Shown here piece by piece: positions 1-7,287 of a stretch of DNA of 43,841 bases; position 1 is the first letter of the stretch; each line of letters begins with the position of its first letter. Source of the DNA: Bacillota bacterium (GTDB lineage Bacteria > Bacillota > Clostridia > Caldicoprobacterales > Xylanivirgaceae); contig JAMOAB010000147.1 of assembly GCA_023621995.1 (NCBI GenBank), positions 1-43,841 of the forward strand, given 5' to 3'. The position numbers and the translations under genes were made by a program. The notes beneath the pieces were generated by a model, which had not been told where the DNA came from, ran no database searches, and worked only from the letters and a program-made list of their open reading frames with translations.

Positions 1-835
1 GTGCTATTCCAATGCCATTATCTTGGACAGTGATATATATATACCCTGTTTCTCTTACAACCCTTAAGATAATTTTATTTTCACTAGATGTAAATTTTAT
101 ACTATTGTCTACAAATATTCGAATAGCTTGTTTTATAAGCTGTCTATCGGCCTCAATATAAGCATGCCCCTTTAACTCTAACTCAAAATTGTGAATTTCA
201 TGGATCATCTGGGTTTCACGAATTATCTCCTCTATAACTTTACAAGAGTCAAATACCTCTCTATGCAGTTTTATAGTCTCATTATCCCCACGTGCAAGGA
301 ATAGGAGTTATTCTACAAGCTCCTTAATATTTTCTGTCTTACTCTTAATTGCATCGATTGATTCTTGCATTGTCTCCTGGTCCTCTTTGCCCCAACGATC
401 GAGGAGATTGATATATCCCTGTATTACAGATATGGGTGTGCGCAGTTAATGGGATGCATCAGAGACAAACCTCACCTGAGATTGATAGGAATCATTAATC
501 CGATTTAACATGTTATTTATGGCATATGCTAGGTCTTTAAGCTCGTTTTGAGAACTATCCACAGATATACCTGTCGAGCCTATTAGCATCTATACTGCTG
601 ATAGCACCTGCTAAATCCTTAATATGTGTATAATCGATCTTAGATCCCATAGAAGATACCTCTGCATTGAAAGTCTTTGCTGTTTCCGATAGCTCAGCTA
701 GAGGCTTAAGAGTTTTTCGTATGATCTTTGAGCCTTTACCTATATCACCTATTATTATGAGTAATTCAAATATTACTACAACGAAAAATAATGATATGAA
801 TAATCTCAAATTAGAACCTACAAGATATACTACTT
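1..835 (-). pseudogene. Sensor histidine kinase remnant (decayed, runs off left edge)
   Basis: Reading the minus strand through its stops recovers a HisKA-type sensor kinase: a membrane segment (ISLFFVVVIFELLIII), a HAMP-like linker, an H-box reading RFVSDASH*LRTPI, an N-box with DNSIKFT, and DNGIGIA at the left edge. The gene is broken in several ways. A TAA at 446-448 replaces the residue after the phospho-accepting His, where the family has Glu. A second TAA at 308-310 lies in LVE*LLFLA. The frame shifts near 570-577, between DANRLD and GISVDSSQNELKDLA. The N-terminus (first membrane segment and most of the sensor) is missing, and the remainder is joined directly to a response-regulator fragment at about 835. 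The true C-terminus lies outside the window. It resembles ArlS/CssS-type kinases, but the exact subfamily is inferred. Confidence 0.85.
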
Positions 836-1012
836 GATAATATCTGGCAACATAATATCAAGCAATACAAGATCGAAGGGGTGGGGTTTAACAAGCTCTA
901 ACCCATCCCCTCCATTAAAAGCCTTTTTTACTTCATATCCCTCATATTTAAGCTCTCACTCTATAAAACGTGCTATTTTTTCTTCATCTTCAATTATGAG
1001 AATCCTCTCCAT
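830..1012 (-). pseudogene. Response regulator receiver-domain remnant
   Basis: From an ATG at 1012, preceded by an AAAGGTGG ribosome binding site, the minus strand encodes the start of an OmpR-type receiver domain: MERILIIEDEEKIARFIE, a TGA stop at 956-958, then ELKYEGYEV, and then PFDLVLLDIMLPDI with the phospho-acceptor Asp in LLDIMLPD. The match ends right after LPDI at about 836-840, and the sequence continues as the neighbouring kinase remnant. The rest of the receiver, the whole DNA-binding domain and the kinase N-terminus are therefore missing, best explained by one internal deletion of a regulator-kinase pair. The internal TGA shows that the fragment is no longer under selection. Confidence 0.85.
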
Positions 1013-1178
1013 CTAAATTCCCACCTTTGACTTCCCTTTTTATATTCTATGCCATATCTGCAACAGAATCCATGGCACAGTTGATCTTTTCCCTTCCCAA
1101 ATCAGGACCACTAAACATGTATCTATATCCGAAAAAGAGTTCTAAAATCATAATATGTGAAAAAAATCGATATTTGTC

Positions 1179-1205
1179 ACATAATATCGACTGCAGCATA
1201 TTATA
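1179..1205 (+). promoter_or_regulatory. Possible mother-cell (sigma-K/E type) promoter of the Cys-rich gene
   Basis: An AC dinucleotide (1179-1180), 16 nt of spacer and CATATTATA (1197-1205) fit the sigma-K pattern AC-N16/17-CATAnnnTA. It lies 39 nt upstream of the ATG at 1245. No good sigma-A promoter is seen here: TTGTCA at 1174-1179 is 19 or more nt from any TATA-like element. The short AC element makes chance matches easy, so this is tentative. Confidence 0.35.
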
Positions 1206-1244
1206 TTATTAAAGATTTTCCTTATCAAGGAAAGGAGTGCTATC

Positions 1245-2024
1245 ATGACCAATTTAGATAAAAAGATAAATGATATAGAGGAAGCTAGCGAACAAATAGC
1301 TGCTATGTTAAATAAAAAAGAAATGTCTACTGCTCCAGAACAATCTGGACTTTTATCCGAAATAGATGAAGTCTCTAAGGATGAAATGATTGCCGAATAT
1401 ATAAAAGATGATTTAACAGAAGATCAAATAGCAGAACTCAAAAATAATACCTGTAAGGGGGCTTGCGATGATGTAGATCAAAACCAAGTTACTCCCCAAC
1501 CATGTAGCAGACTCGCCAACTTTTGCTGTATAACAGATATTCCAGACGGGTTGGCAATACGTTCTAGTGCATCAGATTTTAGAGTAGTATATGATCCTAG
1601 AGGATTAAGGTGCTGCGTTGAAGAGACTAATATCACTGTTACACCTCCTTCTGGTTGTGTAGATTTAACAATACCTGTATTTGCAGTTCGTGTAGTAGGA
1701 TGCATACCAGTTAGCATTAGCTTGCTCGCCTTTGAAAGTCGCTGTGGTGTCAACCTAGTTCCCAGACCTTCTCAAGATAATAGGGTGGCACTATGTTGTA
1801 GTACCACAGTCTGTGTTGATAATGTGATTTGCTATAGGGGTACCAGAGCTCAAGCAGAAGCAGCTTGTGCCGCTATTCGTGCTGCCATTTCCACAGATCC
1901 ATGCACCAATGTACCCTTATTATCAGCTTTCGCTCGGGCTTTCACTATACCTTTTGGTTCATGTGCCGATAGGGCTAGGGTCTTAGCATTTACTGGAACA
2001 TTCCAATTGCCTGATTGCCCATAA
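1245..2024 (+). CDS. Cys-rich protein of unknown function, possible spore-coat component
   Basis: This 259-residue protein starts at an ATG with a good AAAGGAG site and is followed by a hairpin terminator. Residues 1 to about 68 are charged, mostly acidic, and Cys-free (many Asp, Glu and Lys). The remaining two thirds are Cys-rich: 18 Cys in all, including CC pairs in NFCC, RCC and ALCC, mixed with hydrophobic beta-like stretches such as LTIPVFAVRVVG and a final segment ending PDCP. There is no signal peptide or membrane segment. I do not recognise the family. Cys-rich composition and a possible mother-cell promoter upstream make a spore-surface or disulfide-crosslinked structural protein a reasonable guess, but this is inference. 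Confidence 0.75.
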   Translation: MTNLDKKINDIEEASEQIAAMLNKKEMSTAPEQSGLLSEIDEVSKDEMIAEYIKDDLTEDQIAELKNNTCKGACDDVDQNQVTPQPCSRLANFCCITDIPDGLAIRSSASDFRVVYDPRGLRCCVEETNITVTPPSGCVDLTIPVFAVRVVGCIPVSISLLAFESRCGVNLVPRPSQDNRVALCCSTTVCVDNVICYRGTRAQAEAACAAIRAAISTDPCTNVPLLSAFARAFTIPFGSCADRARVLAFTGTFQLPDCP

Positions 2025-2036
2025 TAGAGCCTTTAA

Positions 2037-2085
2037 AATCTATCCTTGAATAGAGGTTGACATCTGTTCCAGGATAGATTTTTAT
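2037..2085 (+). terminator. Terminator after the Cys-rich gene
   Basis: A 10-bp perfect stem AATCTATCCT (2037-2046) / AGGATAGATT (2071-2080) with a 24-nt loop, followed by TTTATT. It starts 12 nt after the stop codon. Confidence 0.6.
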
Positions 2086-2177
2086 TGCCATTATAATTAT
2101 ATCTTCCTTTATAAATGTCTTTTAATCTACTAGATTCCCTATTCAATGATTTTCCTTATCTTGTCCGATAAAATTGT

Positions 2178-2206
2178 TTGTCAATTATTTTTTATTAAGT
2201 TATAAT
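2178..2206 (+). promoter_or_regulatory. Sigma-A promoter of the M55 peptidase gene
   Basis: TTGTCA (2178-2183), 17 nt of spacer and TATAAT (2201-2206), 35 nt upstream of the ATG. Spacing and hexamers are near consensus. Confidence 0.7.
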
Positions 2207-2241
2207 TGGTATATAATTACTAAAACTTAGGGGGAATTGCC

Positions 2242-3039
2242 ATGAAGATATTTATAAGTGCCGATATAGAAGGTGTAACTGGGGTAACCCACTGGGACGA
2301 AACAGAAAAGACTAAATCTGATCACAGGGAGTTTGCGCATCAGATGACCTTAGAAGTAAAAGCCGCCTGTGAAGGTGCCATAGACGCAGGAGTTGATGAA
2401 ATATGGATAAAAGATGCCCACGATACTGCAAGAAATATAGACCACAACCTTCTTCCTAGAAATACTAAACTAATTAGGGGATGGAGTGGTCATCTATATT
2501 CTATGGTACAGGGACTTGATGAAACCTTTGACGCACTGATTTTCATAGGATATCATTCAGCAGGAGGTACAGATAGCAATCCCTTAGCCCACACCATGAA
2601 TACTGGTATTGACTCAATAAAACTAAATGGAGAGTACATAAGCGAATTCTTGCTCCACTCTTATATTGCCGGTCAACTAGACGTACCTGTGGTATTCTTA
2701 AGCGGTGATTTAGGCCTATGTAATGAAGTAAAAAAAGTAAACAATAATATAACAACAGTTCCAGTAAAAGAAGGTATTGGCAATGCCACTATAAACATTC
2801 ATCCCCAACTTGCATTGGATCTCATAAGAGATGGAGTTAAAAAGAGTTTGAAAGGGAATATTGATCTATGCCATATTGAACTCCCAAACGAATTTGAACT
2901 GGATATAAGATATAGGGACCACACCATGGCCCTTAGACGATCTGCCTATCCCAATACAGAACAGATAGCTCCCAAAATAGTGAGATTTAGAACCAATAAT
3001 TATATGGAAGTACTTAGGGCAATAGAATTTTTATTATAA
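2242..3039 (+). CDS. M55 family D-aminopeptidase (DppA-like)
   Basis: 265 residues, close to the length of Bacillus subtilis DppA, a self-compartmentalising zinc aminopeptidase that releases N-terminal D-amino acids such as from D-Ala-D-Ala. The N-terminus MKIFISADIEG carries the paired metal ligands Asp8 and Glu10. His60 in KDAHD, His105 in GYHSAGG and Glu135 in YISEF sit within one or two residues of the zinc ligands of DppA, and His117 (LAHTMN) matches the conserved catalytic His. No signal peptide is present, so it is cytoplasmic. The start follows AGGGGGAATTGCC. It stands alone under its own promoter rather than in a dipeptide-transport operon, which suggests wall-peptide recycling rather than the dpp system; that role is inferred. 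Confidence 0.9.
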   Translation: MKIFISADIEGVTGVTHWDETEKTKSDHREFAHQMTLEVKAACEGAIDAGVDEIWIKDAHDTARNIDHNLLPRNTKLIRGWSGHLYSMVQGLDETFDALIFIGYHSAGGTDSNPLAHTMNTGIDSIKLNGEYISEFLLHSYIAGQLDVPVVFLSGDLGLCNEVKKVNNNITTVPVKEGIGNATINIHPQLALDLIRDGVKKSLKGNIDLCHIELPNEFELDIRYRDHTMALRRSAYPNTEQIAPKIVRFRTNNYMEVLRAIEFLL

Positions 3040-3044
3040 TAAAA

Positions 3045-3080
3045 AAAGATAAGGAGTTCTTGTCGCTCCTTATCTTTTTA
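3045..3080. terminator. Bidirectional terminator between convergent genes
   Basis: A 12-bp perfect stem AAAGATAAGGAG (3045-3056) / CTCCTTATCTTT (3066-3077), flanked by A-runs on the left and T-runs on the right. It can serve both the plus-strand peptidase gene (ends 3039) and the minus-strand DUF4127 gene (ends 3093). Confidence 0.85.
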
Positions 3081-3092
3081 ATAATTTCAATA

Positions 3093-4616
3093 CTATTTAG
3101 GCGCTACAGATATACTCATACCTATCTCAAACATCCTATTCCATGGTGCGTATATATCTTCTATTACTATATTGAAATCCTTGAAACTATTTCTTATGTT
3201 TTCATTCCAATGTCTATCTAATTTTTCCTTTATTATAGGTGTTATTTTGCTTTCATTTTCGTTTAATGTAGTAGATCCACCGTTTATACTCTGTATTTCG
3301 TTGTCTATGACGTCGAACCTCACAATGCTCTGATAACACCAATCTTCTATAAATCTAAATACAAGGTTAAAGATTCGCTGGTGGTCATCTTCAGTATCAT
3401 ATCCAACAAGTCCAGTAGCAATGGCAGTACCCATTGTATTACACACAGTATTCCATCCAGCATATCCATATAACTTATCCATTATACCTGCGTCATCTAA
3501 CATATATACAAGTTCTATATCTCCACCATTTATGAATGCCACATCTGCTATAACGCATTTCTTTCCTTGGTCAATATAGTGCCTTGCTCTTTCTACAAAC
3601 TCCCTTAGGCTTCTATGACTTGAATAGGTTATGTCCTTGCTTTTTTGGTCCCTAGACCCTTCAGTCATCTTTCCAGGTGTATTTATTAGCAATATAAGAT
3701 CACTCTCAGAAGCACTATCAGTTAATAGCCCGCCAGCCGCTATTACATGCGCCTTAACACTCTCGCCAATGGGCCTATCTTCAAGACTTGGTATTATAAA
3801 AGGTCCATTCACTGAACTATATACAGGATATACTTTAGGACACCTTCCATGATGTTCATTATAAGCTCTAGAAAGTAGTGTACAACCTACCTCATCAGCT
3901 CCTGGATAATTGTGTACCTTAAAGTTCAATCTCCAATTGGAAATGCTACTTTCCACCACTTCATGATCCATAGGAGTAAAACCAAACTCAGAACAATCAT
4001 CTTGTGGTATTGAGAGAAAATCTATAAAGCCATCTCTCACAAGTTCGATTGCTGCCTGGTTTATAGCTAAGTTTACTTCTCTTCTTCCCACATAATCATC
4101 TAGATATTCATAAGGTATAGACTCTTTGACCTTTTCCAATTCCTTCTCTTCAGATGGAGTTATAAGTCCACGCTTCTTCTTATCTGTCAAATATCCAAAG
4201 GTAAAAATATCCCTGCCGTAATTTTCATAGTACTCAGGCTCTTCATCACTACTATTATACGAAGGAGTACGCATGATTAAATTCGATGCATATATTTTGA
4301 TATTTGGATCATGCTCCTTTATCATTTCTATCCTCTTGAGGTTTGCTAGACATTCCTCTATTGACATATGATGTAGCCTAGAAGGTACTAGACCGCCGTA
4401 TACAAACATTTCAATAGACAGAATAAGGGCATTACAACCAGCGAGATTATTCTTAATCCAACTCCACAACTCATCTGTATCTGCCTTTTCCTTCTTACGC
4501 CCTAATAGCTCTAAAGGTGGAACAACAAGTTCTATATCATCCTTTAATCTAGCAATCATAGCTGGATATTGATAATTACATGGACGCTCATCAAGTGGTA
4601 TGTACATAATCTTCAT
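3093..4616 (-). CDS. DUF4127 family protein
   Basis: About 507 residues, the full family length. Family hallmarks are MYIPLDERPCNYQYP near the N-terminus, PSRLHH, LSIPQDDCSEFG in the middle, and a C-terminal part with VIADVAFINGGD. No function is established for the family; it is common in Firmicutes and often sits near peptidase or sugar genes. There is no signal peptide or membrane segment. The reading frame extends to an ATG at 4625, but a GAGGTG site lies immediately in front of that codon and 6 nt in front of the ATG at 4616, so the latter (protein start MKIMYIPLDERP) is chosen. It is convergent with the M55 peptidase and shares its terminator. Confidence 0.85.
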   Translation of the reverse strand: MKIMYIPLDERPCNYQYPAMIARLKDDIELVVPPLELLGRKKEKADTDELWSWIKNNLAGCNALILSIEMFVYGGLVPSRLHHMSIEECLANLKRIEMIKEHDPNIKIYASNLIMRTPSYNSSDEEPEYYENYGRDIFTFGYLTDKKKRGLITPSEEKELEKVKESIPYEYLDDYVGRREVNLAINQAAIELVRDGFIDFLSIPQDDCSEFGFTPMDHEVVESSISNWRLNFKVHNYPGADEVGCTLLSRAYNEHHGRCPKVYPVYSSVNGPFIIPSLEDRPIGESVKAHVIAAGGLLTDSASESDLILLINTPGKMTEGSRDQKSKDITYSSHRSLREFVERARHYIDQGKKCVIADVAFINGGDIELVYMLDDAGIMDKLYGYAGWNTVCNTMGTAIATGLVGYDTEDDHQRIFNLVFRFIEDWCYQSIVRFDVIDNEIQSINGGSTTLNENESKITPIIKEKLDRHWNENIRNSFKDFNIVIEDIYAPWNRMFEIGMSISVAPK

Positions 4617-4953
4617 CACATTCACCTCTACTGTATTTTTTATATCTATTATATCTTGGTATTTAATAATGTATACTACACTGGCAATTTTTATAGTTAA
4701 CTAAATGCAAAACTAATGAAATAAAAACATACCATCTCAATTATAGACAATTTTTTCAAACTTGTATTTGTTTTAATTTGACCTCTTTTTGCTCTTTTTT
4801 TTGTATCTTTCTATAGAATTGGCTTTAAGCTATGCTAGTTCCCCTAAATAGTTTTAGCATAAATCCTAATACCTTGAATATATCCTTGGAAATGGTTATA
4901 ATATAAAAGCCTTATAAACTATAGCTCTCATAGATATGAAGAAAGGAGTATTA
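4617..4953. other. Divergent intergenic region without a gene
   Basis: AT-rich spacer between the divergent DUF4127 and DUF457 genes. It holds the promoter at 4874-4902 and a small dyad, TATGCTA (4831-4837) / TAGCATA (4855-4861), of unknown meaning. No convincing reading frame is seen. Confidence 0.6.
4874..4902 (+). promoter_or_regulatory. Sigma-A promoter of the DUF457 gene
   Basis: TTGAAT (4874-4879), 17-nt spacer and TATAAT (4897-4902), 51 nt before the chosen start. Confidence 0.7.
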
Positions 4954-5541
4954 ATGACTGGGAAAACACATATAGCAATAGGAATTTCAGCAGCACTGAC
5001 AATATCAATAGGACAACCGATAGAAAATCAAGTATTTTTAGTACTAGCTTCTGCAATTGGCTCTTTAATACCAGACTTAGACCATCCTAGAGGTAAGTTA
5101 AATCAAAAATTACTGCTAGTTAGTAGCAATTTTTGCAGGATATTATTCTATATATCTTTAGGTGTTGTGTCCATATATCTATCCCATATTATAGATAATA
5201 ATACTTTAAAACTCTTAGGAATAATCTTAATTCTTATAGGAATATCTAGCCATAGGAGTTTTACCCATAGCATAGTAGGGTTTCTAGCATCTGCTTCCAT
5301 AGTTAAAGTAGCTACTATAAGCTATGGATTGTCATCCATCTATTCCGGTTTTGTAATAGGATATGGACTACATTTAATAGCCGATTTTTTTAATCCAAAG
5401 GGCATACAGCTGTTTTACCCCTTAAATATGAACGTTGCATTTCCAATTACAATTAAGACGAATAGCAGCTTAGAAAAAATGCTCTTTATGCTCTTAAGCG
5501 TATATTCTGTCTGGATTTTATTTGGATATCTGAACTTCTAG
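4954..5541 (+). CDS. DUF457 (YdjM-like) integral membrane protein, putative metal-dependent hydrolase
   Basis: 195 residues from the chosen ATG. The frame also has an ATG at 4936, but AAAGGAG lies 5 nt before the one at 4954, giving the family-typical start MTGKTHIAIG. Conserved polar residues within the hydrophobic protein are His in TGKTH, SLIPDLDHPRGK after the first membrane segments, HRSFTHS in the centre, and GYGLHLIADFFNPKG later. This His/Asp set is the reason the family is annotated as membrane-bound metal-dependent hydrolase. About five membrane segments are visible. Substrate is unknown. Its stop codon lies inside the 42-bp palindromic terminator shared with bioB. Confidence 0.85.
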   Translation: MTGKTHIAIGISAALTISIGQPIENQVFLVLASAIGSLIPDLDHPRGKLNQKLLLVSSNFCRILFYISLGVVSIYLSHIIDNNTLKLLGIILILIGISSHRSFTHSIVGFLASASIVKVATISYGLSSIYSGFVIGYGLHLIADFFNPKGIQLFYPLNMNVAFPITIKTNSSLEKMLFMLLSVYSVWILFGYLNF

Positions 5542-5579
5542 CAAAAAAGGGACTGTAGCTACAGTCCCTTTTTTGCTAG
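5538..5579. terminator. 42-bp perfect palindrome, bidirectional terminator holding both stop codons
   Basis: Two 21-nt arms, with no unpaired base between them, are exact reverse complements, centred between 5558 and 5559. The left arm begins CTAGCAAAAAAGGGACTG. The TAG of the plus-strand gene (5539-5541) and the TAG of minus-strand bioB (5576-5578) are the outer ends of the two arms. A6 and T6 runs flank the GC-rich centre, so it terminates transcription from either side. Confidence 0.9.
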
Positions 5580-6538
5580 AAAACATAACTTATCTCCTTA
5601 AATATCTTTAATTCTTCTTCCACATCTTGTCCCTTAGTGGTCAAATAATTCCCTACCAAAGCACCATTTATACCACCCATATAGGCCATCTTTTCGTATA
5701 TGCCCAATCCCTTTTCTTTACCTCCGGCCAATCTAATTATCTTTGTAGGCATTATAAGCCTAAAAAGTGCTATACTCTTTAATATTTCTTCATGCGGTAT
5801 AAGCTCAATGTTCGCTAAAGGCGTTCCCTCTATGGGATTTAATATGTTTATAGGTATGGAGTCTACGTCTAGATCTCTTATCTCAAATGCCATCTCCAGC
5901 CGCTCCTCCATACTCTCTCCCATAGATATAATACCACCACAACAGACTTTAAGCCCTGCCGCCTTTGCAGCCCTTATTGTCTTGACTCTATCGTCATAAG
6001 TATGAGTTGTACATATCTTGGAGAAAAAGTTTCGCGATGTCTCCACATTATGGTGATACATAATGACACCAGACTCCTTCAGGGCATGTGCCCTATCCTC
6101 ATCAAGACTACCGAGGGAGGCACATAGCTTTAAATCTGTCTCTTTGTTCAATAGGGTATATATATCGAGTACCCTGTCAAACTCCCTGTCTGTTAGCCGC
6201 TCTCCACTTGTAACTAGACAAAACCTATGGGCTCCTGAGTTTTCTATCTCTTCTATACGCCTTAATACTGCGTCATCATCTATAAGTTCATATACTTCCA
6301 CTCCACATGAATGATGGGCTGATTGGGAGCAGAACTTACAATCCTCAGAACAGTGTCCAACCTTGGCAGCCATAATGGAACAAAGATCTATCCTATCCCC
6401 TGCATTCAGCTTCCGTACTCTATTTGCTAAATTTAAGAGTGATATTATATTATCTCCCTCAAGTTTTGAAATTTCCAGTGCCTCATTCCAAGTTATACCT
6501 CTGCCTTCTAATATCTTTTTTTCTATATTCTTAAGCAC
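5576..6538 (-). CDS. bioB: Biotin synthase
   Basis: Radical SAM enzyme that inserts sulfur into dethiobiotin in the last step of biotin synthesis. The radical SAM cluster motif C-x3-C-x2-C is seen in GHCSEDCKFCSQ, followed by VTSGERLTD and YHHNVETS, both typical of BioB, and NILNPIEGTPL near the end. Length (320 residues) is normal. The frame opens with a GTG at 6547, but the AGAGG site fits better with the GTG at 6538 (MLKNIEKK). It overlaps the end of bioY by 8 nt, so the two are translationally coupled. bioA, bioD and bioF are absent here, so the organism may import a precursor such as dethiobiotin or carry those genes elsewhere. Confidence 0.95.
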   Translation of the reverse strand: MLKNIEKKILEGRGITWNEALEISKLEGDNIISLLNLANRVRKLNAGDRIDLCSIMAAKVGHCSEDCKFCSQSAHHSCGVEVYELIDDDAVLRRIEEIENSGAHRFCLVTSGERLTDREFDRVLDIYTLLNKETDLKLCASLGSLDEDRAHALKESGVIMYHHNVETSRNFFSKICTTHTYDDRVKTIRAAKAAGLKVCCGGIISMGESMEERLEMAFEIRDLDVDSIPINILNPIEGTPLANIELIPHEEILKSIALFRLIMPTKIIRLAGGKEKGLGIYEKMAYMGGINGALVGNYLTTKGQDVEEELKIFKEISYVF

Positions 6539-7091
6539 TTTGACCACCTCTCATCCTAACGCGGCTACAAACTTCATTTGCCAACCATGAAGCAGCAACC
6601 ATCTTGGCTATATCCCAAGGCAAAAATACAAGACACCCACTCATCAATACCTTTGAAAAAGAAGTAGGAACTTCATTTACATATTTGAGAATTATATAGA
6701 GATGGGATACTCCAAACAAGTAACTTATAAAAAGCCCAACAAGTGAAGCCTTTAAATACTGTCTAAATGAAGATCTCTCTAATCTTTCGACCATCCTTCC
6801 TACCACAAAGGCTGCAATGGCAAAACCTATTAGATAACCAAAAGTAGGATGGAATATATATTGTATTCCGCCCCCCTTAGTAAATACAGGCACACCAATT
6901 AAACCAAGTGCTATGTAGACAAGTTGTGATGCAAGGCCCATACGTGAACCTAATAACAATCCCGCAAGTATTACAAAAAAAACTTGTAAGGTAAAAGGTA
7001 CAGGCGGTAGGGGAATCTTTATAAATGCTCCTACTGCCGTTAGAGCTGCAAATATAGATATTAAGATCATTTTGTATGTATTATTTCTCAT
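6531..7091 (-). CDS. bioY: Biotin ECF transporter substrate-binding component
   Basis: 186-residue membrane protein with about six hydrophobic segments. BioY signatures are IKIPLPPVPFTLQVFFV near the N-terminus, LLLGSRMGLASQLVYIALGLIGVPVF, and GGGIQYIFHPTFGYLIGF. It captures biotin and works alone or with the EcfA/A'/T energising module, which is not in this window. The start has an AGGAGA site. It is the first gene of the bioY-bioB operon and is directly preceded by a BirA operator, so it should be repressed when biotin is plentiful. Confidence 0.95.
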   Translation of the reverse strand: MRNNTYKMILISIFAALTAVGAFIKIPLPPVPFTLQVFFVILAGLLLGSRMGLASQLVYIALGLIGVPVFTKGGGIQYIFHPTFGYLIGFAIAAFVVGRMVERLERSSFRQYLKASLVGLFISYLFGVSHLYIILKYVNEVPTSFSKVLMSGCLVFLPWDIAKMVAASWLANEVCSRVRMRGGQSA

Positions 7092-7111
7092 AAAAACATC
7101 TCCTCATAACC

Positions 7112-7145
7112 ATTGTAAACTTCGTTTCATATCCCGGTTTACAAT
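7112..7145 (-). promoter_or_regulatory. BirA operator of the biotin operon
   Basis: Perfect inverted repeat ATTGTAAAC (7112-7120) / GTTTACAAT (7137-7145) separated by 16 nt. This is the Firmicute BirA arrangement (TTGTwAAC-N14-16-GTTwACAA). It starts 1 nt downstream of the -10 hexamer, so bound BirA would block initiation. Confidence 0.88.
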
Positions 7146-7146
7146 G

Positions 7147-7175
7147 ATTATATGATGGACTTCTACTCTTGTCAA
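7147..7175 (-). promoter_or_regulatory. Consensus sigma-A promoter of bioY-bioB
   Basis: On the minus strand TTGACA (7175-7170), exactly 17 nt and TATAAT (7152-7147): a perfect match to the housekeeping consensus, held in check by the BirA operator just downstream. Confidence 0.9.
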
Positions 7176-7239
7176 CCAAAATATTTCTTAAGTTTACATA
7201 TATTTTACCAACTGTATAAATATCAGTAGTTTAAACATC

Positions 7240-7262
7240 AAAAAATGCGCCCCAACGGCGCA
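7240..7262 (-). terminator. Terminator after the DUF89 gene
   Basis: Minus-strand hairpin TGCGCC / GGCGCA (7246-7262, 5-nt loop) followed by a T6 run; 25 nt after the DUF89 stop. Confidence 0.8.
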
Positions 7263-7287
7263 CTTTCCATATAATTGCATATAAAGG

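Noticed and set aside
834-1212. Plus-strand frames at 834-1016 and 1027-1212 as genes
   Set aside because: The first is the complement of the receiver-domain remnant; the second has no ribosome site and no recognisable composition.
4831-4861. Terminator or operator at the TATGCTA/TAGCATA dyad
   Set aside because: Only 7 bp, no T-tract, and no match to a known operator; noted within the intergenic entry only.
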